Assembly: GCA_028288025.1 (NCBI GenBank)
Contig: JAQBOM010000009.1
Span: forward strand, 124,001 to 188,000
From: Mucilaginibacter sp.
GTDB lineage: Bacteria; Bacteroidota; Bacteroidia; Sphingobacteriales; Sphingobacteriaceae
DNA length: 64,000 bases
Direction of reading: 5' to 3'
Each line of letters begins with the position of its first letter. Within the stretch, counting starts at the first letter, position 1. The position numbers were made by a program, and so were the translations under genes. Below, piece after piece: positions 33,426 to 42,296 of this stretch. Under the pieces are notes generated by a model. That model had not been told where the DNA came from and searched no databases. It saw nothing but the letters and a program-made list of their open reading frames with translations.

Positions 33426-35882
33426 ATGCTTCCAGGTAAAGCTTTTTTTAAAAAGGCGGTAAGATTATTCTGCCTGCCATTCGCGCTTGTTATGTGCACT
33501 TTAACCGGCTACAGCCAACAGGCGCGCACTGTTACTGATTTCGACAAAGGCTGGCATTTTCATTTAGGCGACGTAACCGGCGGCGAAAAAGAAAATGTAA
33601 ACGACGCCGGCTGGCGCATGCTTAACCTGCCGCACGACTGGAGCATCGAAGGCAAATTCAGCAAAGACAACCCGGCCACGCCGGAGGGCGGCGCTTTGCC
33701 CGGCGGTATAGGCTGGTACCGCAAAACATTTACCGTTCCTGCAAACCAAAAGAATAAGTTAATTTATATTGATTTCGACGGCGTATATCAAAAAAGCGAC
33801 GTATGGGTCAATGGGCACCACCTCGGGTTCAGGCCGAACGGCTATATTTCTTTCAGGTATGAAATGACGCCTTATTTAAATTTTGGCGGCAAAAATACGA
33901 TCGCCGTTAAGGTGGATAATTCGGTTCAGCCAAATTCGCGCTGGTATTCGGGTTCGGGCATTTACCGGAATGTTTGGCTGGTAACGACGAATAAAACAGC
34001 TATTGATCATTGGGGCACATATATTACGACGCCGAAAGTGACTAGTTCATCTGCTACGATACAAATACAAACCCAATTAACAAAAATTGCGACTGAAAAA
34101 TTAGGCCTAAAAACTACAATCTATGATGAGGCGGGCGTGGTAGTTAAAAGCGTTACTTCCGAAATTAGTGGCCATGATTCTCCTCAAGTGTCGCTTCAGC
34201 AAGAATTAACTATTGAACACCCGCATTTATGGTCGACCGGCCATCCTTATCTTTATAAAGCTGTCAGCCAAATTGTATCGGGCACCGCTTTTATTTTGTC
34301 AGGTTTTTACCATGGAGGCGATTCGTATACGACTACCTTTGGTATCCGCTATTTCAATTTCGATCCCGATAAGGGCTTCTCCCTAAACGGCAAGCCGATG
34401 AAAATACTGGGCGTTTGCAACCACCATGACCTGGGCAGCCTGGGCGCGGCAGTAAATACGCGAGCCCTTGAACGTCAGCTACAGATGCTGAAGGCTATGG
34501 GCTGCAACGGCATCCGCACTTCGCACAACCCGCCCGCGCCCGAGCTGCTCGATCTTTGTGATAAGATGGGTTTTATTGTAATGGACGAGGCCTTTGATTG
34601 CTGGGAATGGAAAAAGGCCAAATACGACTATCACCTGTATTTTAAAGAATGGCACAAGCGCGACCTGGAGGACCAAATACTACGCGACCGTAACCACCCC
34701 AGCGTATTTATCTGGAGCATCGGCAACGAAATACCGCAGCAGGGTGATACAAGCGCCCTGCGCGTAGCGCCTGAGCTTGCCGGCATCGTGCATAGCCTGG
34801 ATAAAACCCGACCAATAACCACAGCGAACGACAACCCAACTAAAGGCAATAAAATTATCCAGTCGGGCGCCATTGACCTGATCGGCTACAATTACCACGA
34901 ATTTGATTATGCCACTTTTCATGAACGGTTTCCCGGGAAAAAGTTCATAGCTACGGAAACCACTTCGGGCCTGGAAACCCGCGGGCATTATGATATGCCT
35001 TCTGACAGTATCCGCATCTGGCCGGCAAGGTGGGATAAACCGTTTACCGAAGGCAACGCAGACAACAGCGTATCGGCATACGACAACGTGCGGCCGGCAT
35101 GGGGCTCAACACACGAGGCCACCTGGAAAGTGATGAAGAAATATGATTTCCTCTCGGGGATGTTTGTATGGACGGGTTTTGATTATATGGGCGAGCCAAC
35201 GCCATACTCGTGGCCGTCGCGCAGTTCGTATTTCGGCATTATTGATATGGCCGGGTTCCCGAAGGATATTTATTACATGTACCAAAGCGAATGGACCAAC
35301 AAAAATGTGCTGCACATCTTCCCGCATTGGAACTGGGAGCGGGGCAAAACGGTAGATGTATGGGCATTCTATAACAATGCCGACGAGGTGGAATTATTTC
35401 TCAATGGCAAATCGGTCGGCGTCAAAAAGAAAACAGGCGACGATCTGCATGTGATGTGGCGCCTAAAATATGAGCCGGGCACGCTAAAAGCCGTTTCCCG
35501 TAAAAACGGGCAGGTCGTTTTAACCCGCGAGATCCGTACCGCCGGCCCGCCGGCCAAAATCGAACTGATTGCTGACCGTAAGAACATCAAAGCCGACGGA
35601 AAAGACCTTTCTTTTATCACCGTAAGGATATTGGATAAAGCCGGCAACCTGGTACCGAATGCAGGCAATATGGTCAACTTTAAAATAAACGGCGAAGGAT
35701 TCATCGCCAGCGTCGACAACGGCGATGAAGTAAGCCACGACCCGTTTAAAGCCGATTATCGCAAAGCGTTCAACGGGCTTGCATTGGCAATCGTGCAATC
35801 AAAAGAAAAAGCCGGGAATATTACCTTTACAGCGACGTCTGCCGGGTTGCAGGGAGCAACCATGGTTTTGAAAACAAAATAA
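33426..35882 (+). CDS. Glycoside hydrolase family 2 protein (beta-galactosidase-like)
   Basis: The 818-residue secreted enzyme begins with a signal peptide (LFCLPFALVMCTLTGYS). A GH2 sugar-binding domain (LNLPHDWSIEG; VWVNGHHLGFRPNGY; SRWYSGSGIYRNVWL), an immunoglobulin-like domain and the catalytic TIM barrel follow. Acid/base Glu lies in IWSIGNEIPQQ and the nucleophile is probably Glu in FIATETTSG. A C-terminal DUF4982/Ig-like region (VWAFYNNADEVELFLNGKSV) and a final invasin/adhesin-like domain complete it. It should cleave beta-linked galactosides or glucuronides in the periplasm; the exact sugar is unknown. There is no SusCD pair nearby. Confidence 0.93.
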   Translation: MLPGKAFFKKAVRLFCLPFALVMCTLTGYSQQARTVTDFDKGWHFHLGDVTGGEKENVNDAGWRMLNLPHDWSIEGKFSKDNPATPEGGALPGGIGWYRKTFTVPANQKNKLIYIDFDGVYQKSDVWVNGHHLGFRPNGYISFRYEMTPYLNFGGKNTIAVKVDNSVQPNSRWYSGSGIYRNVWLVTTNKTAIDHWGTYITTPKVTSSSATIQIQTQLTKIATEKLGLKTTIYDEAGVVVKSVTSEISGHDSPQVSLQQELTIEHPHLWSTGHPYLYKAVSQIVSGTAFILSGFYHGGDSYTTTFGIRYFNFDPDKGFSLNGKPMKILGVCNHHDLGSLGAAVNTRALERQLQMLKAMGCNGIRTSHNPPAPELLDLCDKMGFIVMDEAFDCWEWKKAKYDYHLYFKEWHKRDLEDQILRDRNHPSVFIWSIGNEIPQQGDTSALRVAPELAGIVHSLDKTRPITTANDNPTKGNKIIQSGAIDLIGYNYHEFDYATFHERFPGKKFIATETTSGLETRGHYDMPSDSIRIWPARWDKPFTEGNADNSVSAYDNVRPAWGSTHEATWKVMKKYDFLSGMFVWTGFDYMGEPTPYSWPSRSSYFGIIDMAGFPKDIYYMYQSEWTNKNVLHIFPHWNWERGKTVDVWAFYNNADEVELFLNGKSVGVKKKTGDDLHVMWRLKYEPGTLKAVSRKNGQVVLTREIRTAGPPAKIELIADRKNIKADGKDLSFITVRILDKAGNLVPNAGNMVNFKINGEGFIASVDNGDEVSHDPFKADYRKAFNGLALAIVQSKEKAGNITFTATSAGLQGATMVLKTK

Positions 35883-35890
35883 CCCCAACC

Positions 35891-36057
35891 GTCATTGCGA
35901 GGAACGAAGCAATCTATAAGCTATGCAGATCAGGAAGATAGGTGACTGCGGAGAGAATTAAGCCGCATGCAAATTGGCGCGGGCTGCTTTTTGCTCCACT
36001 TAACATTCCGGTTCGTTGACTTGCATGTGTAGAGATTGCTTCGTTCCTCGCAATGAC
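35891..36057. repeat. REPIN-like inverted pair (GTCATTGCGAGG family)
   Basis: GTCATTGCGAGGAACGAAGC at 35891 and following AATCT face AGATTGCTTCGTTCCTCGCA and following ATGAC ending at 36057; the arms match over 25 bp. Both arms are form B, with a 111-bp spacer. It begins 8 bp after the GH2 stop and fills the convergent spacer. Confidence 0.9.
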
Positions 36058-36082
36058 GAGGTGGAGAAAATGACGCGGCGGT

Positions 36083-37048
36083 TTATTGCTCCCCCTTAAA
36101 CTTCAACCCAATTTGCGCCCGCGCCGCATCCAGCATGCTAATCATCTGCCGCGACATATCATGACTGATAACCGGGCTTTCAGTTAAACCCGCATTTATC
36201 AACCCGCAAAAGTGTTCGATCTCATAATTCAGCCCACCGGCGGTATAGGGTTCATCCAGTTCAACTACGCGGCCATCAAGGTAATTGATCGTGGCCCGTG
36301 CCGGGTTCCACCAGTTTTTATGAATGGTGATATTGCCTTTGGTGCCGCATATCAGGGCATCGCCCATCCCGTGCAGATCCATGCCGCAATAAAGCTGGGC
36401 ATAGCCGCCTTTATGTTCGCTTTGAAAGATCGAAAACATATCTATCCCGGTTTCGCTAAACCGGCCCAAAGCCTGTACCTGTTTCGTCGCGCCCAGCCAG
36501 TCGATCGCCAGGAATGCTTCGTAAATGCCGATCTGCATCAGGCTGCCGCCTACCAACTCGTAGCTAAAATTAGGATGGTCGGGGCTGATGTCCGCCACTG
36601 ATGAACCGGCCCGCACATAACCGACGTTACCGATCGGATCAGTAAGTAAATGATCTTTCAAACGCCCGTATAAAGGAAAAAACGGCGGTTTCATCCCCTC
36701 CATAAACAAAAGCCCTTTGGCCCTTGCAACTTCAAGTATTGAATTTAATATAGAAAGGTTAGTAGCCGCAGGTTTCTCGCACAATACATGTTTTCCCGTC
36801 TTTAACGCAGCAATGCTATAATCCGCATGGCTATCGGGGAGAGTTGCGATATAAACGGCGTCAATGTCGCTTGCCAACAGTTCTTCAACCGTTTCGCAGG
36901 CTTTTCCGCCATATTGGCCTGTAAAATCTGTAACCGTTTCCGGGCGCCGGGACCATACCGATGACAGCTCGTTTCCCGGAACTTCCGGCAGCCCCAGCAT
37001 AAACCGGTGCGCTATCCGGCCGCAGCCTATAATGCCCCATTTGATCAT
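36083..37048 (-). CDS. Gfo/Idh/MocA-family oxidoreductase
   Basis: The 321-residue product has the N-terminal Rossmann motif WGIIGCGRIAHRF, the nucleotide-binding segment DIDAVYIATLPDSHADYSIA and the family signature GKHVLCEKPAATN with the catalytic lysine. A GFO_IDH_MocA C-terminal beta domain follows. It should reduce or oxidise a sugar or cyclitol hydroxyl with NAD(P); the substrate is unknown. The GH2 gene converges on it, so a shared sugar pathway is possible but not shown. Confidence 0.9.
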   Translation of the reverse strand: MIKWGIIGCGRIAHRFMLGLPEVPGNELSSVWSRRPETVTDFTGQYGGKACETVEELLASDIDAVYIATLPDSHADYSIAALKTGKHVLCEKPAATNLSILNSILEVARAKGLLFMEGMKPPFFPLYGRLKDHLLTDPIGNVGYVRAGSSVADISPDHPNFSYELVGGSLMQIGIYEAFLAIDWLGATKQVQALGRFSETGIDMFSIFQSEHKGGYAQLYCGMDLHGMGDALICGTKGNITIHKNWWNPARATINYLDGRVVELDEPYTAGGLNYEIEHFCGLINAGLTESPVISHDMSRQMISMLDAARAQIGLKFKGEQ

Positions 37049-37053
37049 TTTTT

Positions 37054-37133
37054 TAGTCGAAAGTCTGGAGTCGGTAGCCTTGAGTCCTAATCAAATTTTT
37101 TGATTCAAGACTCAGGACTATTGACTTGGGACT
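37054..37133. repeat. AGTCTTGAGTCC / AGACTCAGGACT word-repeat hairpin
   Basis: The left arm 37054-37087 (AGTCGAAAGTCTGGAGTCGG and following) is mirrored by 37103-37133 (ATTCAAGACTCAGGACTATT and following) around an AAATTTTTT centre. The word is the same as that of the in-frame array inside ispG at 46464-46520. Confidence 0.75.
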
Positions 37134-37136
37134 TAA

Positions 37137-38192
37137 TTACTGGTACTGAATATATATCGGGAACGGCCTTTTCTTCAACACCTCCTGCGGGGTAAGCATG
37201 TGGTGCGGCGCTTTCTTTATATCGTTCTTATAAAACAGCTTAAAGCCGGTAAACTGTACCGGTTCTTCACGAATGAAATAGCGGTAAGTGCCTTCCTTCA
37301 AATCAGGTTCGCCCCAACCGTCCATATCCATTACAAATTGGATCTCCGGGTGCAGTTTAATGCTCTTATAGTTGGTCACCATTTTTTTGGTGAAACGGTG
37401 TACGATCAAAATTTTTGGCGGCAGGTTGTATTTTTTAACCAGGCCGGCCAGGTAACCCGATACATAATTGATATCGGCTGCATCATAAGTTCCGATCTTT
37501 TTGCCGGGGTGCGTTCCATCCTTCATGGAAAACTCCGGGTCCATACCAAAATGCACCTGCGGCATCATCAAATATTTTTCGAGCAGCGGCAATTCGGTGT
37601 GGATATTGCTTAACGCGACTTGTACATCCAAAAACACGATAGCATGTGCTTTTTTGGCTAACTTTAATACAGTATCGATTTGTTTAAGAGGCATGCGGTG
37701 ACGGTATTTGCCGTCTTTACCCGGGTCGCCGCTGGCTACTACGCAGATATAATGCAAGGCAGGCTGTACTGGTGTTTTCGGATCGGCGCGCTCCCAGTTC
37801 TTCACCTCGCCTTTTAACTTGGCAAGCATTTCATTAGGCGGCAACTCTCCTAATATACCCATCTTTTTGGCATACAGGTTACCATAAAAAGCAACTACCC
37901 GCTTGAAAGGCAAAATTGCCCCCGGCAACGGATACGGCGCATTTTTTACAGGCCATCTCCCGGTAGTGTCGCCATTTGCCAGGCGTTTCATTAATGAGTC
38001 GTATAATTTTTTGTCGATCGGCGGGTAAGTAACCGGGGCATTAACCACTGTATCGGCAGATTTTACCAGAGCTACTTTCGCCGGTGCTTTTTTATCCGCC
38101 TCGCCGGCGCTGTTGCTTTGGCTGCAATTGGATAAAAGGATAAATGAGGATAAAGGAAATAGGATAGACAAAAGAATGTTTTTCACTTTCAT
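37137..38192 (-). CDS. Lipoprotein of unknown function
   Basis: The 351-residue product has a lipoprotein signal (KNILLSILFPLSSFILLSNC, lipobox LSNC), a Ser/Ala/Lys-rich linker and a domain with recurring strand-like segments: RVVAFYGNLYAKKMGILGEL, LHYICVVASGD, AIVFLDVQVALSNIH, VHFGMDPEFSM, PKILIVHRF and FVMDMDGWGEP. The alternation suggests a barrel with acidic residues at strand ends, perhaps hydrolase-like, but I recognise no family. It is probably anchored in the outer or inner membrane facing the periplasm. ATG 38192 starts the signal peptide; upstream codons are not credible. Confidence 0.75.
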   Translation of the reverse strand: MKVKNILLSILFPLSSFILLSNCSQSNSAGEADKKAPAKVALVKSADTVVNAPVTYPPIDKKLYDSLMKRLANGDTTGRWPVKNAPYPLPGAILPFKRVVAFYGNLYAKKMGILGELPPNEMLAKLKGEVKNWERADPKTPVQPALHYICVVASGDPGKDGKYRHRMPLKQIDTVLKLAKKAHAIVFLDVQVALSNIHTELPLLEKYLMMPQVHFGMDPEFSMKDGTHPGKKIGTYDAADINYVSGYLAGLVKKYNLPPKILIVHRFTKKMVTNYKSIKLHPEIQFVMDMDGWGEPDLKEGTYRYFIREEPVQFTGFKLFYKNDIKKAPHHMLTPQEVLKKRPFPIYIQYQ

Positions 38193-38318
38193 TTTATATT
38201 GAGTTTGTATATAACGGGGGTGTCGCAAAATAAAGCCTTTTTACGTGCCAATATGCTTAAAGTTATCAACAGTTAAATATTTTTTTTGAATAGACGATAG
38301 CGTATCCTAATTGTTAAA

Positions 38319-39212
38319 CTATTTATTGGTCGGGGTCTTATAAAACTTACCAAAAACGCCCAACGGCAGCTTCGGCCCTGAGGTTGCCTGCAGGTAAAGC
38401 TCCCCGGTTTCAAGATTCTGCACTTGCGGGTAAGCACTTTTGATCAGGTTTTCGATGATCACCGATGAAAAGCCCAGCGAGTAAGTATTCAGTATCAGAA
38501 AATGCTCTTCCGGGTCGAGCAGCAGCATTACATCCCTCATCATTTCATTGATGTTATCCTCCAGCTTCCATTTTTCGCCGTTGGGGCCATGGCCGTAGGC
38601 CGGCGGGTCGAGGATGATGCCGTTATATTTTTTACCCCGTTTCAGCTCCCGCTTTACAAATTTCAGCGCGTCTTCAACCACCCATCTGATATTCGTTAAC
38701 CCGGATAGCTCCTGGTTTTCATTGGCCCAGGTAACCACCTGTTTGATGGAATCCACATGCGTGGTATCGGCGCCGGCAGCTTGCGCGATCAATGAGGCAC
38801 CGCCGGTATAGGCAAACAGGTTGAGCACTTTTGGCTCGGGCGTTTTAAATTTTTTGATGTTCTGGCTGATATAGTCCCAGTTAACAGCCTGCTCCGGGAA
38901 AATCCCGAGGTGCTTGAACGAAGTCAGCGCCAGCCTGAGTTTTATAGCGGCCTGGGGGTTTTTATATTCGACATGCCAGCGGTCGGGTGTTTTAGGATCC
39001 TTTTTTACCCAATCGCCGGATGTTGCCGAGCGCCCTTTAAATTTAATATGATGCAGGCGCTGCCATTCCGCATTGCTTAAAGCTTTGCTCCAAACCGCCT
39101 GCGGCTCCGGGCGTATCAGCACCACGCTGCCAAACCGTTCCAGCTTTTCAAAATCGCCGCAATCGATCAGTTCGTAATCTTTCCAATATGTCGGGGTGAG
39201 GAGTTGAATCAT
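38319..39212 (-). CDS. RlmI-like SAM-dependent RNA methyltransferase
   Basis: The 297-residue product resembles the catalytic part of 23S rRNA methyltransferases of the RlmI/RlmK class. It has motif I KVLNLFAYTGGASLIAQAAG, THVDSIKQVVTWANEN (motif II), WVVEDALKFVKREL and the catalytic-pocket motif ILDPPAYGHGPNGEKW. It lacks the N-terminal PUA domain of E. coli RlmI. An RNA base target is likely from the DPPAYG motif but unproven. Upstream is the repeat array at 39217-39384. Confidence 0.85.
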   Translation of the reverse strand: MIQLLTPTYWKDYELIDCGDFEKLERFGSVVLIRPEPQAVWSKALSNAEWQRLHHIKFKGRSATSGDWVKKDPKTPDRWHVEYKNPQAAIKLRLALTSFKHLGIFPEQAVNWDYISQNIKKFKTPEPKVLNLFAYTGGASLIAQAAGADTTHVDSIKQVVTWANENQELSGLTNIRWVVEDALKFVKRELKRGKKYNGIILDPPAYGHGPNGEKWKLEDNINEMMRDVMLLLDPEEHFLILNTYSLGFSSVIIENLIKSAYPQVQNLETGELYLQATSGPKLPLGVFGKFYKTPTNK

Positions 39213-39216
39213 CTTT

Positions 39217-39384
39217 TTAGTATCAAGTCGCTGGTATCGATTTTAGTATCAAGTAGTTAGTATCAAGTATCAAGATTTTAGCGCGCCGTTGATACTTAAT
39301 GCAGATATGAAGCGGTACTGATATCCAGATAGTCTTGCTACTTGATACTAACTACTTGATACTCGATACTACTACTTGATACTC
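39217..39384. repeat. AGTATCAAGTAG word-repeat cruciform
   Basis: A 23-bp left arm at 39245-39267 (AGTATCAAGTAGTTAGTATC and following AAG) is matched exactly by its reverse complement at 39341-39363. Further copies of the word lie at 39219-39230 and 39362-39384. It fills the spacer between mlaF and the methyltransferase gene, and uses the same word as 2631-2767. Confidence 0.9.
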
Positions 39385-39386
39385 TC

Positions 39387-40139
39387 TTACAATTTCGCCC
39401 TTGCTGCCTGCATAAATTTGCTGGCAAACACAAACTCGTTAAGCGCTTTATTGTCGGTATGGGCAATTTCGTGGTTGGTCCCTTCCCACCATTTTTCGCC
39501 GTTGTGCAAAAATACAACATGGTCGCCAATTCCCATTACCGAGTTCATATCGTGGGTTACAATTACCGTTGTAGTTTGATATTCCTCTGTAATTTCGCTG
39601 ATCAGGTCGTCGATCAATATGGCCGTTTTTGGGTCGAGGCCCGAATTGGGCTCATCCACAAATAAATATTTTGGCTGCATTGAAATAGCGCGGGCTATTC
39701 CCACGCGTTTTTTCATACCGCCCGAAAGCTCGGCCGGGAAGAGTTTGTTTTTTCCCTTCAGATTTACTTTTTCAAGACAAAAATTAGCACGGTCAATTTT
39801 TTCGGCCCTGGTCATATCGGTAAAAAGATCAAGCGGGAACATAATGTTCTTTTCAACGTTCATCGAATCAAACAACGCCGAATTCTGGAAAAGCATGCCT
39901 ATTTGTTTGCGGATAGGCACGCGCGCTTCAAAATCCATTTCGGTAAAGTTCTCGCCATCATACAGCACTTCTCCCCGGGTAGGTTCATGCAATCCGACAA
40001 TACATTTTAACAACGTGGTTTTACCCGAGCCTGAACTGCCGATGATCAGGCTGTTTTTACCCGGCAAAAATCTGGCGCTGATATTTTTCAGCACCTCGTT
40101 TTCTCCGAATGATTTATAGATCCCCTTAATTTCAATCAT
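39387..40139 (-). CDS. ABC transporter ATP-binding protein, MlaF-like
   Basis: The 250-residue ATPase has Walker A IGSSGSGKTTLLKCIVG, the signature ELSGGMKKRVGIARA, Walker B KYLFVDEPNSGLDPK and the switch histidine region VIVTHDMNSVMGI. The partner permease upstream is of the MlaE family, so the pair should drive phospholipid transport between the membranes to keep lipid asymmetry. Its start overlaps the permease stop by 4 bp. No MlaD-type substrate-binding gene is adjacent, as the next minus-strand gene is a methyltransferase. Confidence 0.92.
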   Translation of the reverse strand: MIEIKGIYKSFGENEVLKNISARFLPGKNSLIIGSSGSGKTTLLKCIVGLHEPTRGEVLYDGENFTEMDFEARVPIRKQIGMLFQNSALFDSMNVEKNIMFPLDLFTDMTRAEKIDRANFCLEKVNLKGKNKLFPAELSGGMKKRVGIARAISMQPKYLFVDEPNSGLDPKTAILIDDLISEITEEYQTTTVIVTHDMNSVMGIGDHVVFLHNGEKWWEGTNHEIAHTDNKALNEFVFASKFMQAARAKL

Positions 40140-40867
40140 AATAAAAGGCTCGAAATTACAAGGTCACCAAATAATATCCAGATACAGCTAAATACAACCC
40201 CCTTGGTTGCCGACTGGCCAACCTCGAGCGCGCCGCCGGTTGTATAAAAACCAAAATATGAACAAACTGACGTAATAATAAATCCAAAAGCAACTGATTT
40301 TACCGCGCAAACTGTTACGATCACCGGGTTAAAGCCATTCTGTAAACCGACAATAAAATCGGTTGGCGCTATATCACGGGAAACAACACAGGCAATATAT
40401 CCGCCGGTCAGTCCAAGCACCACTGAAACAATAACCAGCAGTGGTATCATTGTTACGCCGGCAATGATCTTTGGCGATATTAAGTACCCGGGGGTATTCA
40501 CACCCATGATCTCCAAAGCGTCGATTTGTTCGGTTACCCGCATGGTGCCAATTTGAGAAGCGATGCTGGAGCCGATCCGGCCTGCAAGCACCAGCGCCGA
40601 AATAGTGGGACTAAATTCAAGAATGGTTGAATCACGGGAAATACTCCCCACGATCTCCCTCGGGACAAGCGGGCTAACCAGCTGAAATGCCACCTGGATG
40701 GCCGCAACCGCACCTATAAATACCGATATAATGGCAATGATCCCCAGCGAACCAACCCCTTGTGAAACCATTTCGCGCATCACCTCGGCCCAGTAAACAC
40801 TGAACTTTTCAGGTTTGCGGAAACTTAAACGCAGCAGGAGTATATATCGGCCGAAACTATAAAACAT
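40136..40867 (-). CDS. MlaE-family ABC transporter permease
   Basis: The 243-residue polytopic permease has the family-specific stretch LVLAGRIGSSIASQIGTMRV, followed by TEQIDALEIMGVNTPGYLI, and several hydrophobic spans. It pairs with the ATPase at 39387. The family transports phospholipids or related hydrophobic molecules across the envelope. It overlaps the ATPase gene by 4 bp and is the first gene of the pair. Confidence 0.93.
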   Translation of the reverse strand: MFYSFGRYILLLRLSFRKPEKFSVYWAEVMREMVSQGVGSLGIIAIISVFIGAVAAIQVAFQLVSPLVPREIVGSISRDSTILEFSPTISALVLAGRIGSSIASQIGTMRVTEQIDALEIMGVNTPGYLISPKIIAGVTMIPLLVIVSVVLGLTGGYIACVVSRDIAPTDFIVGLQNGFNPVIVTVCAVKSVAFGFIITSVCSYFGFYTTGGALEVGQSATKGVVFSCIWILFGDLVISSLLL

Positions 40868-41192
40868 TAAAACAATTAAATCGGGCTAAAAATACGGTTT
40901 TTAACCTTACATCCCACACCGGCCAATTGTTTTGTATTTTAAACTTTAAATTTAATTTTAAAGCACAAACAGCTATTGTTTTGTAACTAAAAATGTTTTT
41001 ATATTTGCCCACCTCCTAACGAAATTACTATTGATAGCACTATTGCTATCGCTATTGATATTCCGCGCAAACGGTTCGGAAAACTCATTGCAATCGCAAA
41101 TTGTCGGAAGACAATAAAAACAGCGGCATTTGTTACAAACTGTTGGCAAAACCGTCTTAACTAAAGCTACTCCCCGATTTGATATTTTTTTT
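40868..41192 (+). promoter_or_regulatory. Long leader or small-RNA region upstream of the zinc-ribbon gene
   Basis: A candidate Bacteroidota promoter lies at 40980-41007: TTTG, 16 bp, then TATATTTG. Downstream are two short hairpins, GATAGC-(6)-GCTATC at 41033-41050 and ATTGTC-GGAA-GACAAT at 41100-41115, the latter with a GNRA loop followed by an A-run, and several CTATTG repeats. The leader to the ATG at 41193 would be about 180 nt. No protein-coding signal is seen. It does not match an RNA family I can name. Confidence 0.4.
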
Positions 41193-41378
41193 ATGAGCAA
41201 GATACGCGTAGAGTGCGCTGTATGCGGGTCGGTTTACGAACTCACATCCAAGAGCAATCAAAAACTAGAGAACGGCACAATCCATTGTTCCGTTTGCAAC
41301 AGCGTTATATTCCAGTATAACGATTATAAAATTTGGTACCCCTTCCTTATTACGAGGAAAGAGAACCACAAAAAATAG
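41193..41378 (+). CDS. Small zinc-ribbon protein
   Basis: The 61-residue product has two CxxC pairs, ECAVCGSVYEL and HCSVCNSVIFQYN, 26 residues apart, which is a typical zinc-ribbon or rubredoxin-like knuckle set. There is no signal peptide. The tail KIWYPFLITRKENHKK is basic. The function is unknown; nucleic-acid or protein contact is possible. ATG 41193 is preferred over upstream in-frame codons because it begins MSKIRVECAVC. It stands alone between divergent mlaE and the SDR gene. Confidence 0.65.
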   Translation: MSKIRVECAVCGSVYELTSKSNQKLENGTIHCSVCNSVIFQYNDYKIWYPFLITRKENHKK

Positions 41379-41579
41379 CCTCCATTATTTTTCGGCCTTG
41401 CTCCTGCCCCGGTGATTTCATTTACCGCTATTTTCCGGCTGTTTACCGAAAATTTATCCCGCTTCGCCAATTGCGCTATCGCCCGGGGTGAAATAAGATT
41501 TAGATTTGTTTAATACTTATTACGATAGTGTGTTAATTTGATCACAATTTCCCATTAACAACACTTAATAAAGCATTAA

Positions 41580-42284
41580 ATGAAAAACGCTATAATCACC
41601 GCAGCAACTAAAGGCATGGGCCGCGCAATCGCCATCGCTTTCGCCAAAGAAGGCGCGAACCTGGCTATATGCGCAAGGAATGCAAACGACCTGTCGGCAT
41701 TTAAAGAAGAATTAAGATCCATCAATCCAAATATCAAGGTCTTTACGTCGGTTACTGACTGCAGCATTAAGCAGCAGCTATTGCAGTTTGCCGCCGCCGC
41801 CGAACAGGAATTGGGGACTGTCAGCATTATTGTAAATAACGTAGGCATGTACACGCATTCGAGCATATTGGACGACGGCGATGACACCTTTGAAAAACAG
41901 ATACACACAAACCTGGGGCCAACTTACGAGCTGTACCGGTATTTCGGCAAAAAAATGATAGCCGCACGTGAGGGCCATATTTTTACAATATGCTCTGCAG
42001 CTTCGCTTATGCCTATACCTGAGGCGGGCACCTATAGTGTAACAAAATATGCGCTGTTGGGTCTTACTAAAACAATGAAACTGGAGATGCAGCAGTACGG
42101 CATCAAGGTTACCGCGGTGATTCCCGGCTCCACGTTAACGGATTCGTGGAAAGGCATGGAGGTGGATAAAGACAAAATGGTTTTACCCGAAGACGTTGCC
42201 TCGGCCATTATAAATACTTACAAAATGAGCGCCGGTGCCAACGTGGATGAAATAATAATTAAACCTGTTTACGGACAAATTTAA
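41580..42284 (+). CDS. Short-chain dehydrogenase/reductase
   Basis: The 234-residue product is a classical SDR: the TKGMGRAIAIAFA cofactor motif, NNVGMY (NNAG type), the active-site serine in ICSAASLM, the YSVTKYALLG YxxxK pair and PGSTLTDSW. It should reduce a carbonyl or oxidise an alcohol with NAD(P)H. The substrate is unknown; 3-oxoacyl or sugar derivatives are common for this type. It lies 12 bp before the PspC gene, possibly in one transcript. The 201-bp spacer 41379-41579 before it holds no clear element. Confidence 0.9.
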   Translation: MKNAIITAATKGMGRAIAIAFAKEGANLAICARNANDLSAFKEELRSINPNIKVFTSVTDCSIKQQLLQFAAAAEQELGTVSIIVNNVGMYTHSSILDDGDDTFEKQIHTNLGPTYELYRYFGKKMIAAREGHIFTICSAASLMPIPEAGTYSVTKYALLGLTKTMKLEMQQYGIKVTAVIPGSTLTDSWKGMEVDKDKMVLPEDVASAIINTYKMSAGANVDEIIIKPVYGQI

Positions 42285-42296
42285 ACCTAACATAAA

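Noticed and set aside
39217..39384. Regularly repeated words that might suggest a CRISPR array.
   Set aside because: Repeats are 10-14 nt, imperfect, directly adjacent and partly inverted, with no 30-40 nt unique spacers and no cas genes.
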